Positions 1-11,300 of a DNA stretch of 64,000 nucleotides are shown piece by piece. The notes under the pieces were generated by a model, which searched no databases, was not told where the DNA came from, and worked only from the letters and a program-made list of their open reading frames with translations. Source of the stretch: JACJYM01 sp965230495. GTDB taxonomy: Bacteria; Bacteroidota; Bacteroidia; Chitinophagales; Saprospiraceae. Both the position numbers and the translations under genes were made by a program. Every line of letters begins with the position of its first letter. Within the stretch, counting starts at the first letter, position 1. The stretch lies in contig OZ246004.1 of NCBI GenBank assembly GCA_965230495.1, forward strand, positions 186,001 through 250,000. Direction: 5' to 3'.

Positions 1-3000
1 ACGGTTACGGATATAGATGATAGTGGTTGTACCTATGAAGTTATGGTGACGCCGCCAAGTACCTGTTCAAATACATGTAGTATATCCCATACAGTTGCCA
101 ATATAGTATGCGATGACAATGGTACACCGAGTGACCCAAGTGATGATACATTTACCTTTGAGATTACAGTTACGGGAATGAATACGGGAGCTAGTTGGAG
201 TGCTGATGATCCAAATGGAACGAGTGGATTGTATGGAGTGAGTACAAGTTTTGGACCTTATGATATTGGTGATGGAGATTTAAGTTTTACGATTACTGAT
301 GTGGATGATGCTGGTTGCACTACTACTGTTATGGTGGATCCACCCTCGACATGTTCGGATGAATGTGATATTGATGCGAGTGTGGTAAATATAGTATGTG
401 ATGATAATGGTACACCGAGTGATCCGAGTGATGATACGTTTACGTTTGAAGTGACGGTAACAGGCAGTAATACGGGAGCTAGTTGGACGGCCAATGATCC
501 GAATGGCACAAGTGGTAGTTATGGAGTGAGTACAAGTTTTGGGCCTTATGATATTAGTGATGGAGATTTGAATTTTACAATTACGGATATTAATGACAGT
601 GGTTGTACGACAAGTGTGATGGTGACAGCACCTGGGACATGTTCGGATGAATGTGATATAGATCATAGTGTAGTGAATATAGTATGTGATGATAATGGTA
701 CACCAAGTGACCCGAGCGATGATACATTTACCTTTGAGATTACAGTTACGGGAATGAATACGGGAGCTAGTTGGAGTGCTGATGATCCAAATAGTACGAG
801 TGGTAGCTATGGAGTGAGTACTACCTTTGGACCCTATGATATTAGTGATGGAGATTTAAGTTTTACGATTACTGATGTGGATGATGCTGGTTGTACGACA
901 AGTGTGATGGTGACAGCACCTGGGACATGTTCAGATGAATGTGATATTGAAGCGAGTGTGGTAAATATAGTATGTGATGACAATGGTACACCGAGTGACC
1001 CAAGTGATGATACCTATAGTTTTGAAGTGACAGTAACAGGTAGTAATACAGGAAGTGGTTGGAGTGCAAGTGATCCAAATGGAACGAGTGGAAGTTATGG
1101 AGTATCTGTAACCTTTGGGCCCTATGACATTAGTGGTGGAGATTTAAGTTTTACGATAACAGATAACAGTGATGCTGGCTGTACAACAAGTGTAATGGTT
1201 ACCGCACCGGATGTATGTTCAAATGAATGTGATATCGATGCAGTATTTAGTAATGTAATATGTAATGATAACGGTACACCAAGTGATCCAGATGACGACA
1301 CGTATACTTTTGATGTGCTAGTGACAGGCAGTAATACGGGAAGTGGCTGGAGTGCAGATGATCCAAATGGAGAGAGTGGAGCTTATGGAGTAAATGTAAG
1401 TTTTGGGCCATTTGATATTGCAAATGGAAATATCACAATAACGATAACAGATGATGATAACCCGGGCTGTACAACTACTTTTACAGTAACAGCTCCTAAC
1501 ACATGTTCGGGTACATGTAGTATAGGTCATGTGGTGAGCAATATAGTATGCGATGACAATGGCACGCCAAGTGACCCAAGTGATGATACCTATACTTTTG
1601 AGATTTTGGTGACAGGAAGTAATATTGGAGGAGGATGGACAGCCGACGATCCAAATAGTAGTAGCGGATTGTACGGTGTGACAGAGACTTTAGGGCCTTA
1701 TAATATTGCTGACGGCAACTTAAATTTTACAATAACAGATGATACGGACCCTGCCTGTACAACAATAGTTGGAGTGGTTCCACCTGGGACATGTTCAGAT
1801 GAATGTGATATTGATGCGAGTGTGGTAAATATAGTATGTGATGATAATGGTACACCGAGTGATCCGAGTGATGACACATTTACGTTTGAAGTGACGGTAA
1901 CAGGCAGTAATACGGGAGCTAGTTGGACGGCCAATGATCCGAATGGCACAAGTGGTAGTTATGGAGTGAGTACAAGTTTTGGGCCTTATGATATTAGTGA
2001 TGGAGATTTGAATTTTACAATTACGGATATTAATGACAGTGGTTGCACTACTACTGTTATGGTGGATCCACCCTCGACATGTTCGGATGAATGTGATATA
2101 GATCATAGTGTAGTGAATATAATATGTGATGATAATGGTACGCCAAGTGATCCGAGTGATGACACATTTACGTTTGAGGTGACGGTAACAGGAAGTAATA
2201 CAGGAAGTGGTTGGAGTGCAAGTGATCCAAATGGAACGAGTGGAAGTTATGGAGTATCTGTAACCTTTGGGCCCTATGACATTAGTGGAGGAGATTTAAG
2301 TTTTACAATTACCGATGTGGATGATAGTGGTTGTACGACCAGTGCGATGGTAACAGCACCTGGGACATGTTCAGATGAATGTGATATTGAAGCGAGTGTG
2401 GTAAATATAGTATGTGATGACAATGGTACACCGAGTGACCCAAGTGATGACACCTATAGTTTTGAAGTGACGGTAACAGGAAGTAATACAGGAAGTGGTT
2501 GGAGTGCAAGTGATCCAAATGGAACGAGTGGAAGTTATGGAGTATCTGTAACCTTTGGGCCCTATGACATTAGTGGAGGAGATTTAAGTTTTACGATAAC
2601 AGATAACAGTGATGCTGGCTGTACAACAAGTGTAATGGTTACCGCACCAGATGCATGTTCAAATGAATGTGATATCGATGCAGTATTTACTAATATCATG
2701 TGTGATGACAATGGTACGCCAAGTGATCCAGATGATGATACCTTCACTTTTGAAGTAATGGTTAGTGGAAGTAATACAGGAGCTAGCTGGACGGCTAATG
2801 ATCCTTTAAGTACAAGTGGAGCTTATGATGTGTTTGTAAGTTTTGGACCATATTTGATTAGCGATGGAAATGTGTCATTGTTGATTACGGATGATGGTGA
2901 CGCTAGCTGTATCACGAATATCACGATTATTGCTCCTAGTCCTTGTTCAGGTACGTGCAGTATTTCGAATACGATATCTAATATAGTATGTGATGATAAT

Positions 3001-6000
3001 GGTACACCAAGCGATCCGAGTGATGATGTATTTTTCTTTGATGTGTTAGTTAGTGGTAGTAATACGGGCGGTGGTTGGACAGCCGACGACCCGAATGCCA
3101 CATCAGGAATGTACGATATAGTGACAACTTTTGGACCTTATTTGATTAGTGATGGTACCTTAAATTTCACCATTACAGATGATGACGATTCAGGTTGTAC
3201 GACTATTGTGAGTGCGGTACCACCAATGAGTTGTTCAGATGAGTGCGAAATATCAGCAGATGTCACTAATATCTTGTGTGATGATAATGGCACGCCAAAT
3301 GATCCAAGTGATGACACTTATACTTTTGAAGTAACGGTAACTGGTAACAACGCTAGCAATTCATGGGTTTCGGATGATCCTAATGGTACAAGTGGAAGTT
3401 ACAACACAGTTATAATATTCGGACCATATTTAATAAGTGATGGGAATTTGAGCTTTAGCATCACAGATGCTAATGATAATGGATGTACCGCAACTGCTAA
3501 TGTTACAGCCCCTTCGACATGTTCCGAAGAATGTGTGATTGATGCTGCGGTTTCTAACGTATTGTGTGATGATAACGGCACGCCAAGTGATCCGAGTGAT
3601 GATACTTATAGTTTTGAGGTAGAAGTTACGGGTAATAACACAGGGGCTAGTTGGACAGCCGATGATCCTAATGGTACAAGTGGGGTTTATAATAGTATAG
3701 TAGTATTTGGTCCTTACTTGATCAGTAATGGAGACTTGAATGTGACCATTACGGATTTGGTAGATTCGAACTGTTCTACATTGATAGAAATTACGGCACC
3801 AATGAGTTGTTCTGATGCCTGTGTTATAGATGCGATAGTGAATAACGTATTGTGTAATGATAATGGTACACCAAGTGATTCTAGTGATGATACATTTACA
3901 TTTGAAGTGACAGTAAGCGGAAGTAATACAGGAGGAGGATGGAATGCCAATGATCCTAATGGTACAAGTGGAAATTATAATGTTGTTACGGTTTTCGGAC
4001 CTTACTTAATTAGTGGAGGAGATGTGAATTTTTCTATCACTGACATCAATGATAGTGGATGTACAACTGGAGTGATGGTTACTGCACCAATGAGTTGTTC
4101 AGATGCCTGTGAAATATCGGCGACATTTACTAATATCTTGTGTAATGATAATGGCACACCGAGTGATCCTACAGATGACACCTTTACCTTTGAAGTAGAG
4201 GTCACAGGTACCAACACAGGAGGAGGCTGGAGTGCCAATGATCCTAATAGTACAAGTGGTGATTATAATGAAGTGGTAGTTTTCGGACCTTATGACATAG
4301 TGAATGGTAATTTAAATATTCAGATTACAGATGATAGTGAAGGTACATGTACAACAAATATTAACATAATAGCACCAAATGCATGTTCTGGTACCTGTAG
4401 TATAGGAAATGCCCTTTCGAATATCGTATGTAATGACAATGGTACGCCAAGTGACCCAAGTGATGATACGTTTACTTTTGAGATCGTAGTGAGCGGCAGT
4501 AATACGGGTGTAACTTGGACAGCAAATGATCCAAATAGTACAAGTGGTAACTACAATGAAGTAGTGGTTTTTGGACCCTATAATATTAGTGATGGTAATT
4601 TTAATTTCACCATATCTGACGTTGATGATATTAGTTGCTCAACAAATGTGCAGATTACTGCTCCTGCCACATGTTCTGATACATGTGATATAACAGTGGA
4701 TGTGATGAACGTTATTTGTGATGATGGAGGTACATCTAGCGATGCCGGTGATGACGCCTATACTTTTGAAGTACTAGTAAATGGAAGTAATACAGGAAGC
4801 AGTTGGACAGCCAGTGATCCAAATAATACAAGTGGAAGTTATAACACGGTAGTTGTATTCGGGCCCTACCTGATTAGCGATGGAGATTTGGATTTTGACA
4901 TAGTGGATGGTTTGGATGGTGGTTGTATTGATAATGTTATGGTATCTGCGCCACCTAGTTGTTCTGATGCATGTGACATCCAAATGGTTGTTACTAATGT
5001 AATCTGTGATGATAATGGTACTCCAGCAGATCCAAGTGATGATATCTATACTTTTGATGTAGAAGTGAGTGGCAGTAATACAGGAGGCAGTTGGACAGCT
5101 AATGATCCAAATAGTACCAGCGGCAATTATAATGAGGTAGTAAGTTTTGGGCCGTATGCAATTAGTGACGGTGACATAAGTTTGGTAATAACAGATATCA
5201 TTGATAATTCTTGTACAACTATGGAATTGGTAATGGCACCAAGTACTTGTTCGCCACCATGTGACATAGGTTATATGGTGAGCAATGTTGTTTGTGATGA
5301 TAATGGTACCCCGACAGATCCAAGTGATGATACCTTTAGCTATGATATTATTGTAACAGGTAGTAATGTTGGTAGTGGTTGGAGTGCTAATGATCCATTG
5401 AATAGTACAGGTATATATAATACAACAATCAACCTTGGCCCTTACCCTGTTAGTGGTGGAGATTTGCAATTCATAATTACTGATAATACAATGTCAGACT
5501 GTACAATAGATGTAAATGTGGTATCACCCGGGACATGTTCTGGAGATTGTGACATCAACAGTACCTTAAGTAATATCCAATGTGATGACAATGGCACGCC
5601 AAGTGATCCGAGTGATGATACCTTTACTTTTGATGTGGAGGTGACGGGTAATAATATGGGAGCAGGTTGGATAGCAGATGATATCAATAATACAAATGGT
5701 GGATACGATGTAGTGGTAAATTTTGGACCCTATAGTATAAATGGAGGTGATTTAAATATATTGATAATGGATGAGACTGACATGGGATGTACTACGACAG
5801 TATCAGTAGAAGCTCCGTCACCATGTTCTGAAAATAATTGTATGATAAGTGTTGAGGAATTGTCAGTAAATGATGTCACATGTTACGAAGGAAGTGATGG
5901 AAGCATAGAGTTAATGGTAAATGGTGCTGTGGGCAACTTGGATATAGAATGGAGCGATTCATCATTATCTGATTTATCAGAGGAAGAGTTAGAAGCCGGA

Positions 6001-6864
6001 ATTTACAAAGTAACAATAACGGATGATGCAGGTTGTATTGATAGTCTTAGTATTGAGATTGGATCACCTGATGAGATAATAACTACCTATGAGATAAAAA
6101 ATGTGCCTTGTAGCGAGGAAAATGGTGGGGAAATCGAAATAAAGGAAACTTCCGGTGGCTCCGGTGATTACAGTTATTCAATTAACGGAGGAGAATTTGA
6201 AGACGTCTCGCTATTTGAAGGATTGGAAGCTGGTATGTATTCAATAGAAGTGATGGACGGATCTGGATGTGTAGTAACGGATGAAATAGAGGTGTTAGGA
6301 TCCGATGATTCATGGACAATAGGATTAACAGCAAGCAGTGATGAAATAGAGTTAGGGGATGAGTTGACATTATTCGGAGTTACCAGTCTGGATGATACAG
6401 AGATACAAAGTATAGTTTGGTCACCGGATACAGGATTTGATTTTACAGAAGGAGATTTAAGTCCGTCGTTGATGCCGTCTCAAAGTGATACCTACATGTT
6501 AACTATACAAGATATCAATGGTTGCGAAAAAACAGCTACAGTATTAGTGCTCTTAAGAAAAGTTACTGAAATAGAATTACCAAATATATTTAGTCCTGGG
6601 GATGGAGATAACGTAAACAGTAGCTTTTTTCCATCCGCTAATACAGATCAGTTTGAAGTAATTGATGAAATGATGGTATTTGATAGATGGGGTAATTTAG
6701 TATTTAAGAATGAGAATTTTGGACCTAATAATCCTAACGAGGGATGGGATGGTAAGTTCAACGGAGACAAAGCATCACAAGGTGTATATGTATACTTCTT
6801 AAGAACAAAAGATATGACAGGTGAAGAGGTAATTCTTAAGGGTGACATAACCTTATTGAGATAG
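1..6864 (+). CDS. Giant repeat surface protein, T9SS type B cargo (5' truncated)
   Basis: The reading frame is open from base 1 and the repeat pattern is already running, so the gene begins upstream; 2287 codons are visible. Residues of about 27-1946 are 20 consecutive 96-residue modules, each with a conserved CDDNGTPSDPSDD-like acidic segment, a W-x-A-x-DP segment, a FGPY motif and paired cysteines near the module ends. Then come two SprB-like repeats (about 1947-2026 and 2030-2100; NDVTCYEGSDGSI and NVPCSEENGGEI starts) and a C-terminal gliding-motility-associated domain (from about 2193, LPNIFSPGDGDNVN, with VFDRWGNLVF and GWDGKFNG). That last domain is the type B sorting signal recognised by the type IX secretion system, so the protein is predicted to be exported and surface-attached. 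An adhesin role, and calcium binding by the Asp-rich segments, are inference. The modules could be Ig-like beta sandwiches. Confidence 0.93.
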   Translation, partial: TVTDIDDSGCTYEVMVTPPSTCSNTCSISHTVANIVCDDNGTPSDPSDDTFTFEITVTGMNTGASWSADDPNGTSGLYGVSTSFGPYDIGDGDLSFTITDVDDAGCTTTVMVDPPSTCSDECDIDASVVNIVCDDNGTPSDPSDDTFTFEVTVTGSNTGASWTANDPNGTSGSYGVSTSFGPYDISDGDLNFTITDINDSGCTTSVMVTAPGTCSDECDIDHSVVNIVCDDNGTPSDPSDDTFTFEITVTGMNTGASWSADDPNSTSGSYGVSTTFGPYDISDGDLSFTITDVDDAGCTTSVMVTAPGTCSDECDIEASVVNIVCDDNGTPSDPSDDTYSFEVTVTGSNTGSGWSASDPNGTSGSYGVSVTFGPYDISGGDLSFTITDNSDAGCTTSVMVTAPDVCSNECDIDAVFSNVICNDNGTPSDPDDDTYTFDVLVTGSNTGSGWSADDPNGESGAYGVNVSFGPFDIANGNITITITDDDNPGCTTTFTVTAPNTCSGTCSIGHVVSNIVCDDNGTPSDPSDDTYTFEILVTGSNIGGGWTADDPNSSSGLYGVTETLGPYNIADGNLNFTITDDTDPACTTIVGVVPPGTCSDECDIDASVVNIVCDDNGTPSDPSDDTFTFEVTVTGSNTGASWTANDPNGTSGSYGVSTSFGPYDISDGDLNFTITDINDSGCTTTVMVDPPSTCSDECDIDHSVVNIICDDNGTPSDPSDDTFTFEVTVTGSNTGSGWSASDPNGTSGSYGVSVTFGPYDISGGDLSFTITDVDDSGCTTSAMVTAPGTCSDECDIEASVVNIVCDDNGTPSDPSDDTYSFEVTVTGSNTGSGWSASDPNGTSGSYGVSVTFGPYDISGGDLSFTITDNSDAGCTTSVMVTAPDACSNECDIDAVFTNIMCDDNGTPSDPDDDTFTFEVMVSGSNTGASWTANDPLSTSGAYDVFVSFGPYLISDGNVSLLITDDGDASCITNITIIAPSPCSGTCSISNTISNIVCDDNGTPSDPSDDVFFFDVLVSGSNTGGGWTADDPNATSGMYDIVTTFGPYLISDGTLNFTITDDDDSGCTTIVSAVPPMSCSDECEISADVTNILCDDNGTPNDPSDDTYTFEVTVTGNNASNSWVSDDPNGTSGSYNTVIIFGPYLISDGNLSFSITDANDNGCTATANVTAPSTCSEECVIDAAVSNVLCDDNGTPSDPSDDTYSFEVEVTGNNTGASWTADDPNGTSGVYNSIVVFGPYLISNGDLNVTITDLVDSNCSTLIEITAPMSCSDACVIDAIVNNVLCNDNGTPSDSSDDTFTFEVTVSGSNTGGGWNANDPNGTSGNYNVVTVFGPYLISGGDVNFSITDINDSGCTTGVMVTAPMSCSDACEISATFTNILCNDNGTPSDPTDDTFTFEVEVTGTNTGGGWSANDPNSTSGDYNEVVVFGPYDIVNGNLNIQITDDSEGTCTTNINIIAPNACSGTCSIGNALSNIVCNDNGTPSDPSDDTFTFEIVVSGSNTGVTWTANDPNSTSGNYNEVVVFGPYNISDGNFNFTISDVDDISCSTNVQITAPATCSDTCDITVDVMNVICDDGGTSSDAGDDAYTFEVLVNGSNTGSSWTASDPNNTSGSYNTVVVFGPYLISDGDLDFDIVDGLDGGCIDNVMVSAPPSCSDACDIQMVVTNVICDDNGTPADPSDDIYTFDVEVSGSNTGGSWTANDPNSTSGNYNEVVSFGPYAISDGDISLVITDIIDNSCTTMELVMAPSTCSPPCDIGYMVSNVVCDDNGTPTDPSDDTFSYDIIVTGSNVGSGWSANDPLNSTGIYNTTINLGPYPVSGGDLQFIITDNTMSDCTIDVNVVSPGTCSGDCDINSTLSNIQCDDNGTPSDPSDDTFTFDVEVTGNNMGAGWIADDINNTNGGYDVVVNFGPYSINGGDLNILIMDETDMGCTTTVSVEAPSPCSENNCMISVEELSVNDVTCYEGSDGSIELMVNGAVGNLDIEWSDSSLSDLSEEELEAGIYKVTITDDAGCIDSLSIEIGSPDEIITTYEIKNVPCSEENGGEIEIKETSGGSGDYSYSINGGEFEDVSLFEGLEAGMYSIEVMDGSGCVVTDEIEVLGSDDSWTIGLTASSDEIELGDELTLFGVTSLDDTEIQSIVWSPDTGFDFTEGDLSPSLMPSQSDTYMLTIQDINGCEKTATVLVLLRKVTEIELPNIFSPGDGDNVNSSFFPSANTDQFEVIDEMMVFDRWGNLVFKNENFGPNNPNEGWDGKFNGDKASQGVYVYFLRTKDMTGEEVILKGDITLLR
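79..5838 (+). repeat. 20 tandem coding repeats of exactly 288 bp, with 1440-bp superperiod
   Basis: Module starts (Cys-x-Ile codons) fall at 79, 367, 655, 943, 1231, 1519, 1807, 2095, 2383, 2671, 2959, 3247, 3535, 3823, 4111, 4399, 4687, 4975, 5263 and 5551, always 288 bp apart with no indel. CSI-type modules recur at 79, 1519, 2959 and 4399, i.e. every five modules (1440 bp). Bases 481-600 and 1921-2040 are identical, and 961-1200 differs from 2401-2640 at only a few positions, so a five-module block has been duplicated recently. Modules after about 2960 are more diverged. Confidence 0.95.
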
Positions 6865-6901
6865 TAGATTTATTATAGTTAGTTTTATTCAACTGGATTA
6901 G

Positions 6902-6934
6902 GCGTACGGATAGTTAGTTCGTACGCTTTTTTTT
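6902..6934 (+). terminator. Rho-independent terminator after the giant repeat gene
   Basis: A 7-bp perfect stem GCGTACG (6902-6908) / CGTACGC (6920-6926) is followed by eight T (6927-6934), 38 bases past the stop codon. It lies between two convergent genes. Confidence 0.85.
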
Positions 6935-8066
6935 AGTTGGATTGTCTTTTATATTCAGAAGGCGTCAAACCGGTAATTTTTTTAAATGCATTGTTGAAAG
7001 AAGATTTTGAACCATATCCGGTCATTCCAGCCAATGTTTCCATGGTGTAAATGTCATTTTTAGAATCCTTTAGCATTTTTTTGGCCTCTTCTATTCTATA
7101 CTTGTTAATAAAAGAAGAAAAATTCTGATCATATTCTTGATTGATGAATTTTGAAAGATATTTGGTGTTGGAGTTGATTCTTTTAGCAAAAGATTGAAGA
7201 TTTAAGTTTTTATCAAGATAAATCCTTTCTTCTTTAATTGCATAGTTTATTTTTTCTCTTAAATTTTTCTTTTGTTCATCATTCATAAGATTATCAATGG
7301 GCATAGATAGGAGGATAGAGTAGGATTTTCTTCCTAATACAATTAAGCTGATGAGGTATAAAACGAATATTATTCTAAAGAGAATTTTAAAGTTATCAAT
7401 TCCATTGATTTGAAATACGTATATGCAAATGAAAATTACGGCATAACTGAAGAGGAAATATTTTAACCAATTCAAGGTCAAATAGTTTTCTTTCTTTTCC
7501 AATTGGTATTCTTTTTTGTGATCTTGATAGGTTCTTATAGAGACCACTATATAAAAGATGTTTTGGACTAAAAAGACGAAGAAAAGGGCTATGAAATTGA
7601 TATACTTTAGAATTTCGCTGATCAACTGAGCATTTTGGCTATTGTAATCCAATTGAAGCAATGCCAGGTAAGAAAATACATTTACTATTAATAAGGCTAC
7701 CGGTAATAAGAAGTGTTTAATATTTTCCGAGAAGATGCCTCTGTCTTTTTTTTCAAAAGTAAAAGATTGAGTGTATAAGAAAATAGTTGGGGCCAAAGAT
7801 AATAAAGCAGGAAAAAAAAGATAAGAGGCTAGTATCACAAAGGAATTAGTTGAATTTTTTCCCTGAATATTGATCAAAGTGTTAGAAAGAAATATTATGA
7901 GTATACAAAAGAAATAAAAGGCTAAAATCTGATGATAAGGTCTATTGGTTTTTCTATAGACAAATGCAAACCAAAGCATGCCCGCCGAGGAGAGAAAAGT
8001 GACTAATAGAAGTATATATATCTTCAAATCCACTTGGCAAAAATATAGCTTTATAGTTAATCCCAT
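6933..8066 (-). CDS. Membrane-anchored AraC-family transcriptional regulator
   Basis: A 377-residue protein. The N-terminal half holds about six to seven hydrophobic segments (for example around residues 15-35, 45-62, 75-100, 120-140 and 155-175), and the C-terminal 110 residues form an AraC-type DNA-binding domain with two helix-turn-helix units; the second contains METLAGMTGYGSKSSFNNAF and ends TGLTPSEYKR, the usual AraC signature. Bacteroidota have many such regulators with a multi-pass sensor part; the signal is unknown. The gene converges with the upstream giant gene and its stop overlaps the T-run of that gene's terminator. It is divergent from the T9SS cargo gene at 8342, so control of that neighbour is possible but unproven. 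Confidence 0.85.
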   Translation of the reverse strand: MGLTIKLYFCQVDLKIYILLLVTFLSSAGMLWFAFVYRKTNRPYHQILAFYFFCILIIFLSNTLINIQGKNSTNSFVILASYLFFPALLSLAPTIFLYTQSFTFEKKDRGIFSENIKHFLLPVALLIVNVFSYLALLQLDYNSQNAQLISEILKYINFIALFFVFLVQNIFYIVVSIRTYQDHKKEYQLEKKENYLTLNWLKYFLFSYAVIFICIYVFQINGIDNFKILFRIIFVLYLISLIVLGRKSYSILLSMPIDNLMNDEQKKNLREKINYAIKEERIYLDKNLNLQSFAKRINSNTKYLSKFINQEYDQNFSSFINKYRIEEAKKMLKDSKNDIYTMETLAGMTGYGSKSSFNNAFKKITGLTPSEYKRQSN

Positions 8067-8217
8067 TGATATTTGAAGCCTTAAGGACTCTACTTACGTC
8101 TTCTATCGACTATTTTTTTGTTTCAAAACACGAAAATTCCTTGAATTACTACTTCTTAATATAAGGAATTGCACGAAATAAGGGTAAGCGATAGTATTTT
8201 TGATAGATACGGAAAGA

Positions 8218-8253
8218 TTTTGCCTTTCAATCATTTAAGTTAATTTACTTTTG
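8218..8253 (+). promoter_or_regulatory. Candidate Bacteroidota promoter for the 8342 gene
   Basis: TACTTTTG (8246-8253) fits the -7 consensus TAnnTTTG; a TTTTG (8218-8222) lies 23 bases upstream, at the long end of acceptable -33 spacing. It precedes the signal-peptide ATG at 8342 by about 90 bases. Confidence 0.45.
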
Positions 8254-8341
8254 TTTTTTAAGATTGTTTCGGAATCTTTCTTTTGTGAAAAACACCAAAA
8301 AACTAATTTTTAATTCAAATTTTTCACAAAGACCTGAGAAT

Positions 8342-11300
8342 ATGAGAAAATGTATACTTTTTAATGCCTTGGCATTACTATGTGCTTTGGCAATTAGTTC
8401 ATCATCTTTTGGCCAGTCGGTTACTGTGGCCCCTTTCGAATGTTATCCTAACTATACCTCAGCAGCAGAGATGGATCAAATGGCTGAAGAAAGTGGAGGA
8501 GACCTGCCTTTTGCTACTTGGAGATCAGCTAGACAATATGCTGTCGATAATAGTATTTCAACGGTTAATTTTGAACAAGCACTGTATGAACCAGGTACAG
8601 GTCCTTATCTTTCAGCGGACTGGGGAGACGCTTCGGGAGGATTTGATATTCCGGCAGGAATGACTGTAAATGGAAATGGATCTGTTGTCGACAATAGTAG
8701 TAACGCAAATAATATAGCTTTTGCAACTCTAACGGGCAATGGAGCAACACTGACAGGTTTTACATTTATTGAGTTTACAGGAAACAATACTGGAGCTGTA
8801 GGCATATCTCCTAATATAACAGGATGGTCTATTGTTGACTGTAATTTTGATCACTGTGATTGGGCTGGTGATGGATTATTGGTTGATCTAGGCTCTTCAG
8901 GTAGTGGAAGCTTGACAAATTGTAATTTTTATGATCATATACAGAGTACAGGGTCTGCCATGACGGTAGAGGGTTCAGGAGGTACTTTGAATGTTACTAA
9001 TTGTAATTATTCCTGTAATCTTAGGATAGCTGCAGGTGGAGCCGTAAAGATAGAAGAGGCGGTAACAGTTAATTTTGATGGATGTAAATTTTCTGGCAAT
9101 GAAGCCAATGCTAGTATAGGTGGTGCTGTCGTGGTAAGAAATGATGCCGTGGTTACTTTTGATGCGTGTGAATTTACATGTAATTTGACTTCAGGCGGCA
9201 CCACTTGGGACGGTGGTGCATTGGCTATAGAAAGTGGATCAACGGTGACAATCACCGACTCTAATTTTGTTGGAAATGGTGGTGATGGGACTTCTTCTAG
9301 TCCGGTAGGTCCGACCGATGGAGTTGGGGATCCAACATATGGTCGGACAAGATATGGTGGAGCCATTTACGTATCCAGTCAATCAGCTAGTGTGGTGACA
9401 TTGATCATTTCTGGGACTACATTTGAGGATAATGTGTCAACATCGAGAGGTGGAGCATTAAGGCTTTTTGATCCACATAATACAAACTCTCAAATTACAG
9501 ATTGCTATTTTTCAGGAAATGAATCTGGAACGGGGGGAGCTATATCAATAGAATCTACTGGACCTCCAGTGGTAGCCACACAAGATGCTTATCTAGCAGA
9601 TTTTTCGGACAATACTTTCTCTACTAACGTTCCTTTAAGTTCCACAATTTATACCGAATATGACCTGTTGGGTACTGGAAACAGTATAGATGGTGATGTA
9701 GAGACAAGTTGTGGAAATGGAGATGGCACATCAGGTGATTCGCCGGAACCAGCATTTTTGAATTTTACGGGAGACGATTTTACAACGGATTTAGGTAATT
9801 GGACGGCTAGTTCGGGCACATCTCTTTCAATATCTGGTGGTACCATGCAAATAGATCATTCAGGGAAGGGTTCGGTTTATAGAGATGTATCTTCTGGATC
9901 ACTTAATAACAATTGTGCTTATAATACCACTTTGTCTTCTAATTCAGATATTGTTACCTGGACGTTTACCGCCATTAATGCTACAGGTATGGAAGGTTGG
10001 GATGGTAGTGATGATGGAATGGGCTTCGTTTTAGGAGCGACCTCAAGCGATTTCTTTGATGCAGCCACAAATGGATATGTGGTTACTTTTGATAAAGGAA
10101 ATGCTGGTCAATCGGAAATTTCCTATTTCTCTGGAGGGTTGACTGCTGATGCTAATATTACGGCAATAGCAACGGGTTCTGGTACAGGTTCAGGAAACTC
10201 TGGATTTAGTGTTAGAGTCACTTATAATCCGTCAGGTAATCTGTGGACCATGGAATATGATTATTCGTCTGGATCTAGCTCTGCAGCAGATATTGATCCA
10301 CGAATGGATAGTGGAGTTAATTGCATTGGACCGGACTACAGTATTTCAGGCTCAGATGCAACATATACATCTACTGACCTGCCATACACTGGATTTGCCA
10401 TGTCAGGAAGTAATGGAATGACAATAGATCATTACCATACAAAGGTAGGAGATGGTTGTGATGATGGAGCAGGAGCTTCGGTTGGGGCTTCAAACCTACC
10501 ATGTTATGGTTGTGATAGCTCTCCTTCAGTATCTACTAACTGTACAGATCAGGGATCAATTGCAGGAGTCCTATGGGATGATGGTGATGCCAGTTCGGCA
10601 GATGGGCAAGAGGATGCTAATTATATTTCAGGGGCAACAGTTAGACTGTATAAATCGGATGGCACTTTAGTAGCTGAGGTAACAACCGGAGCCGATGGAA
10701 AATATTTCTTTGGAGGTCTGGAGGACGGAGGCTATTATGTGGAATTTACAATGCCCGCTGGTTTTTTAGACATTACTTATCAGGATACTGGTGCTAGCGA
10801 AACGGATAGTGATGTTGATCCCAATACCTTACATTCTCCAACGGTGACCATATCTACATCAGGTGATTCAGGATCTAACTCGGGTTCTACAGAAGAGTCG
10901 GATGGTACATCCGGTGCTGCTCATTATACGAATATTGATGCAGGATTTACTACTGAGATACTTCCAGTGACGTTAACAGTATTTATGGCTGAATGGGATA
11001 GATGTAATGCCGCCATTAGTTGGGTAACTGAATCAGAAGTAAATAATGACTACTTTATTGTTCAAAGTAGTAAGGATGGTAGATTTTTTGAAAATGTTGA
11101 AATGGTGGAAGGCAATGGTACTAGTACTGAAAGAAATAAATACCATATCATAGATAAAAATGTAAGCAGTGGTGTCACGTATTATCGATTAATACAGTAT
11201 GATTATGATGGCAAAATAAGTACATCCGATATTATAATGTTGGATGATGATAGCAACTGCATTAACAATGAAATTGAGCTTTTTCCTAATCCGGTTTTCG

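Noticed and set aside
258..5687. Many minus-strand open frames across the 288-bp repeats
   Set aside because: They recur at repeat spacing, give low-complexity products and mirror the real plus-strand frame, so they are shadows of its codon pattern.
79..5838. Tandem repeats as a CRISPR array
   Set aside because: Units are 288 bp, in frame and coding, with no short repeat-spacer pattern and no cas genes.
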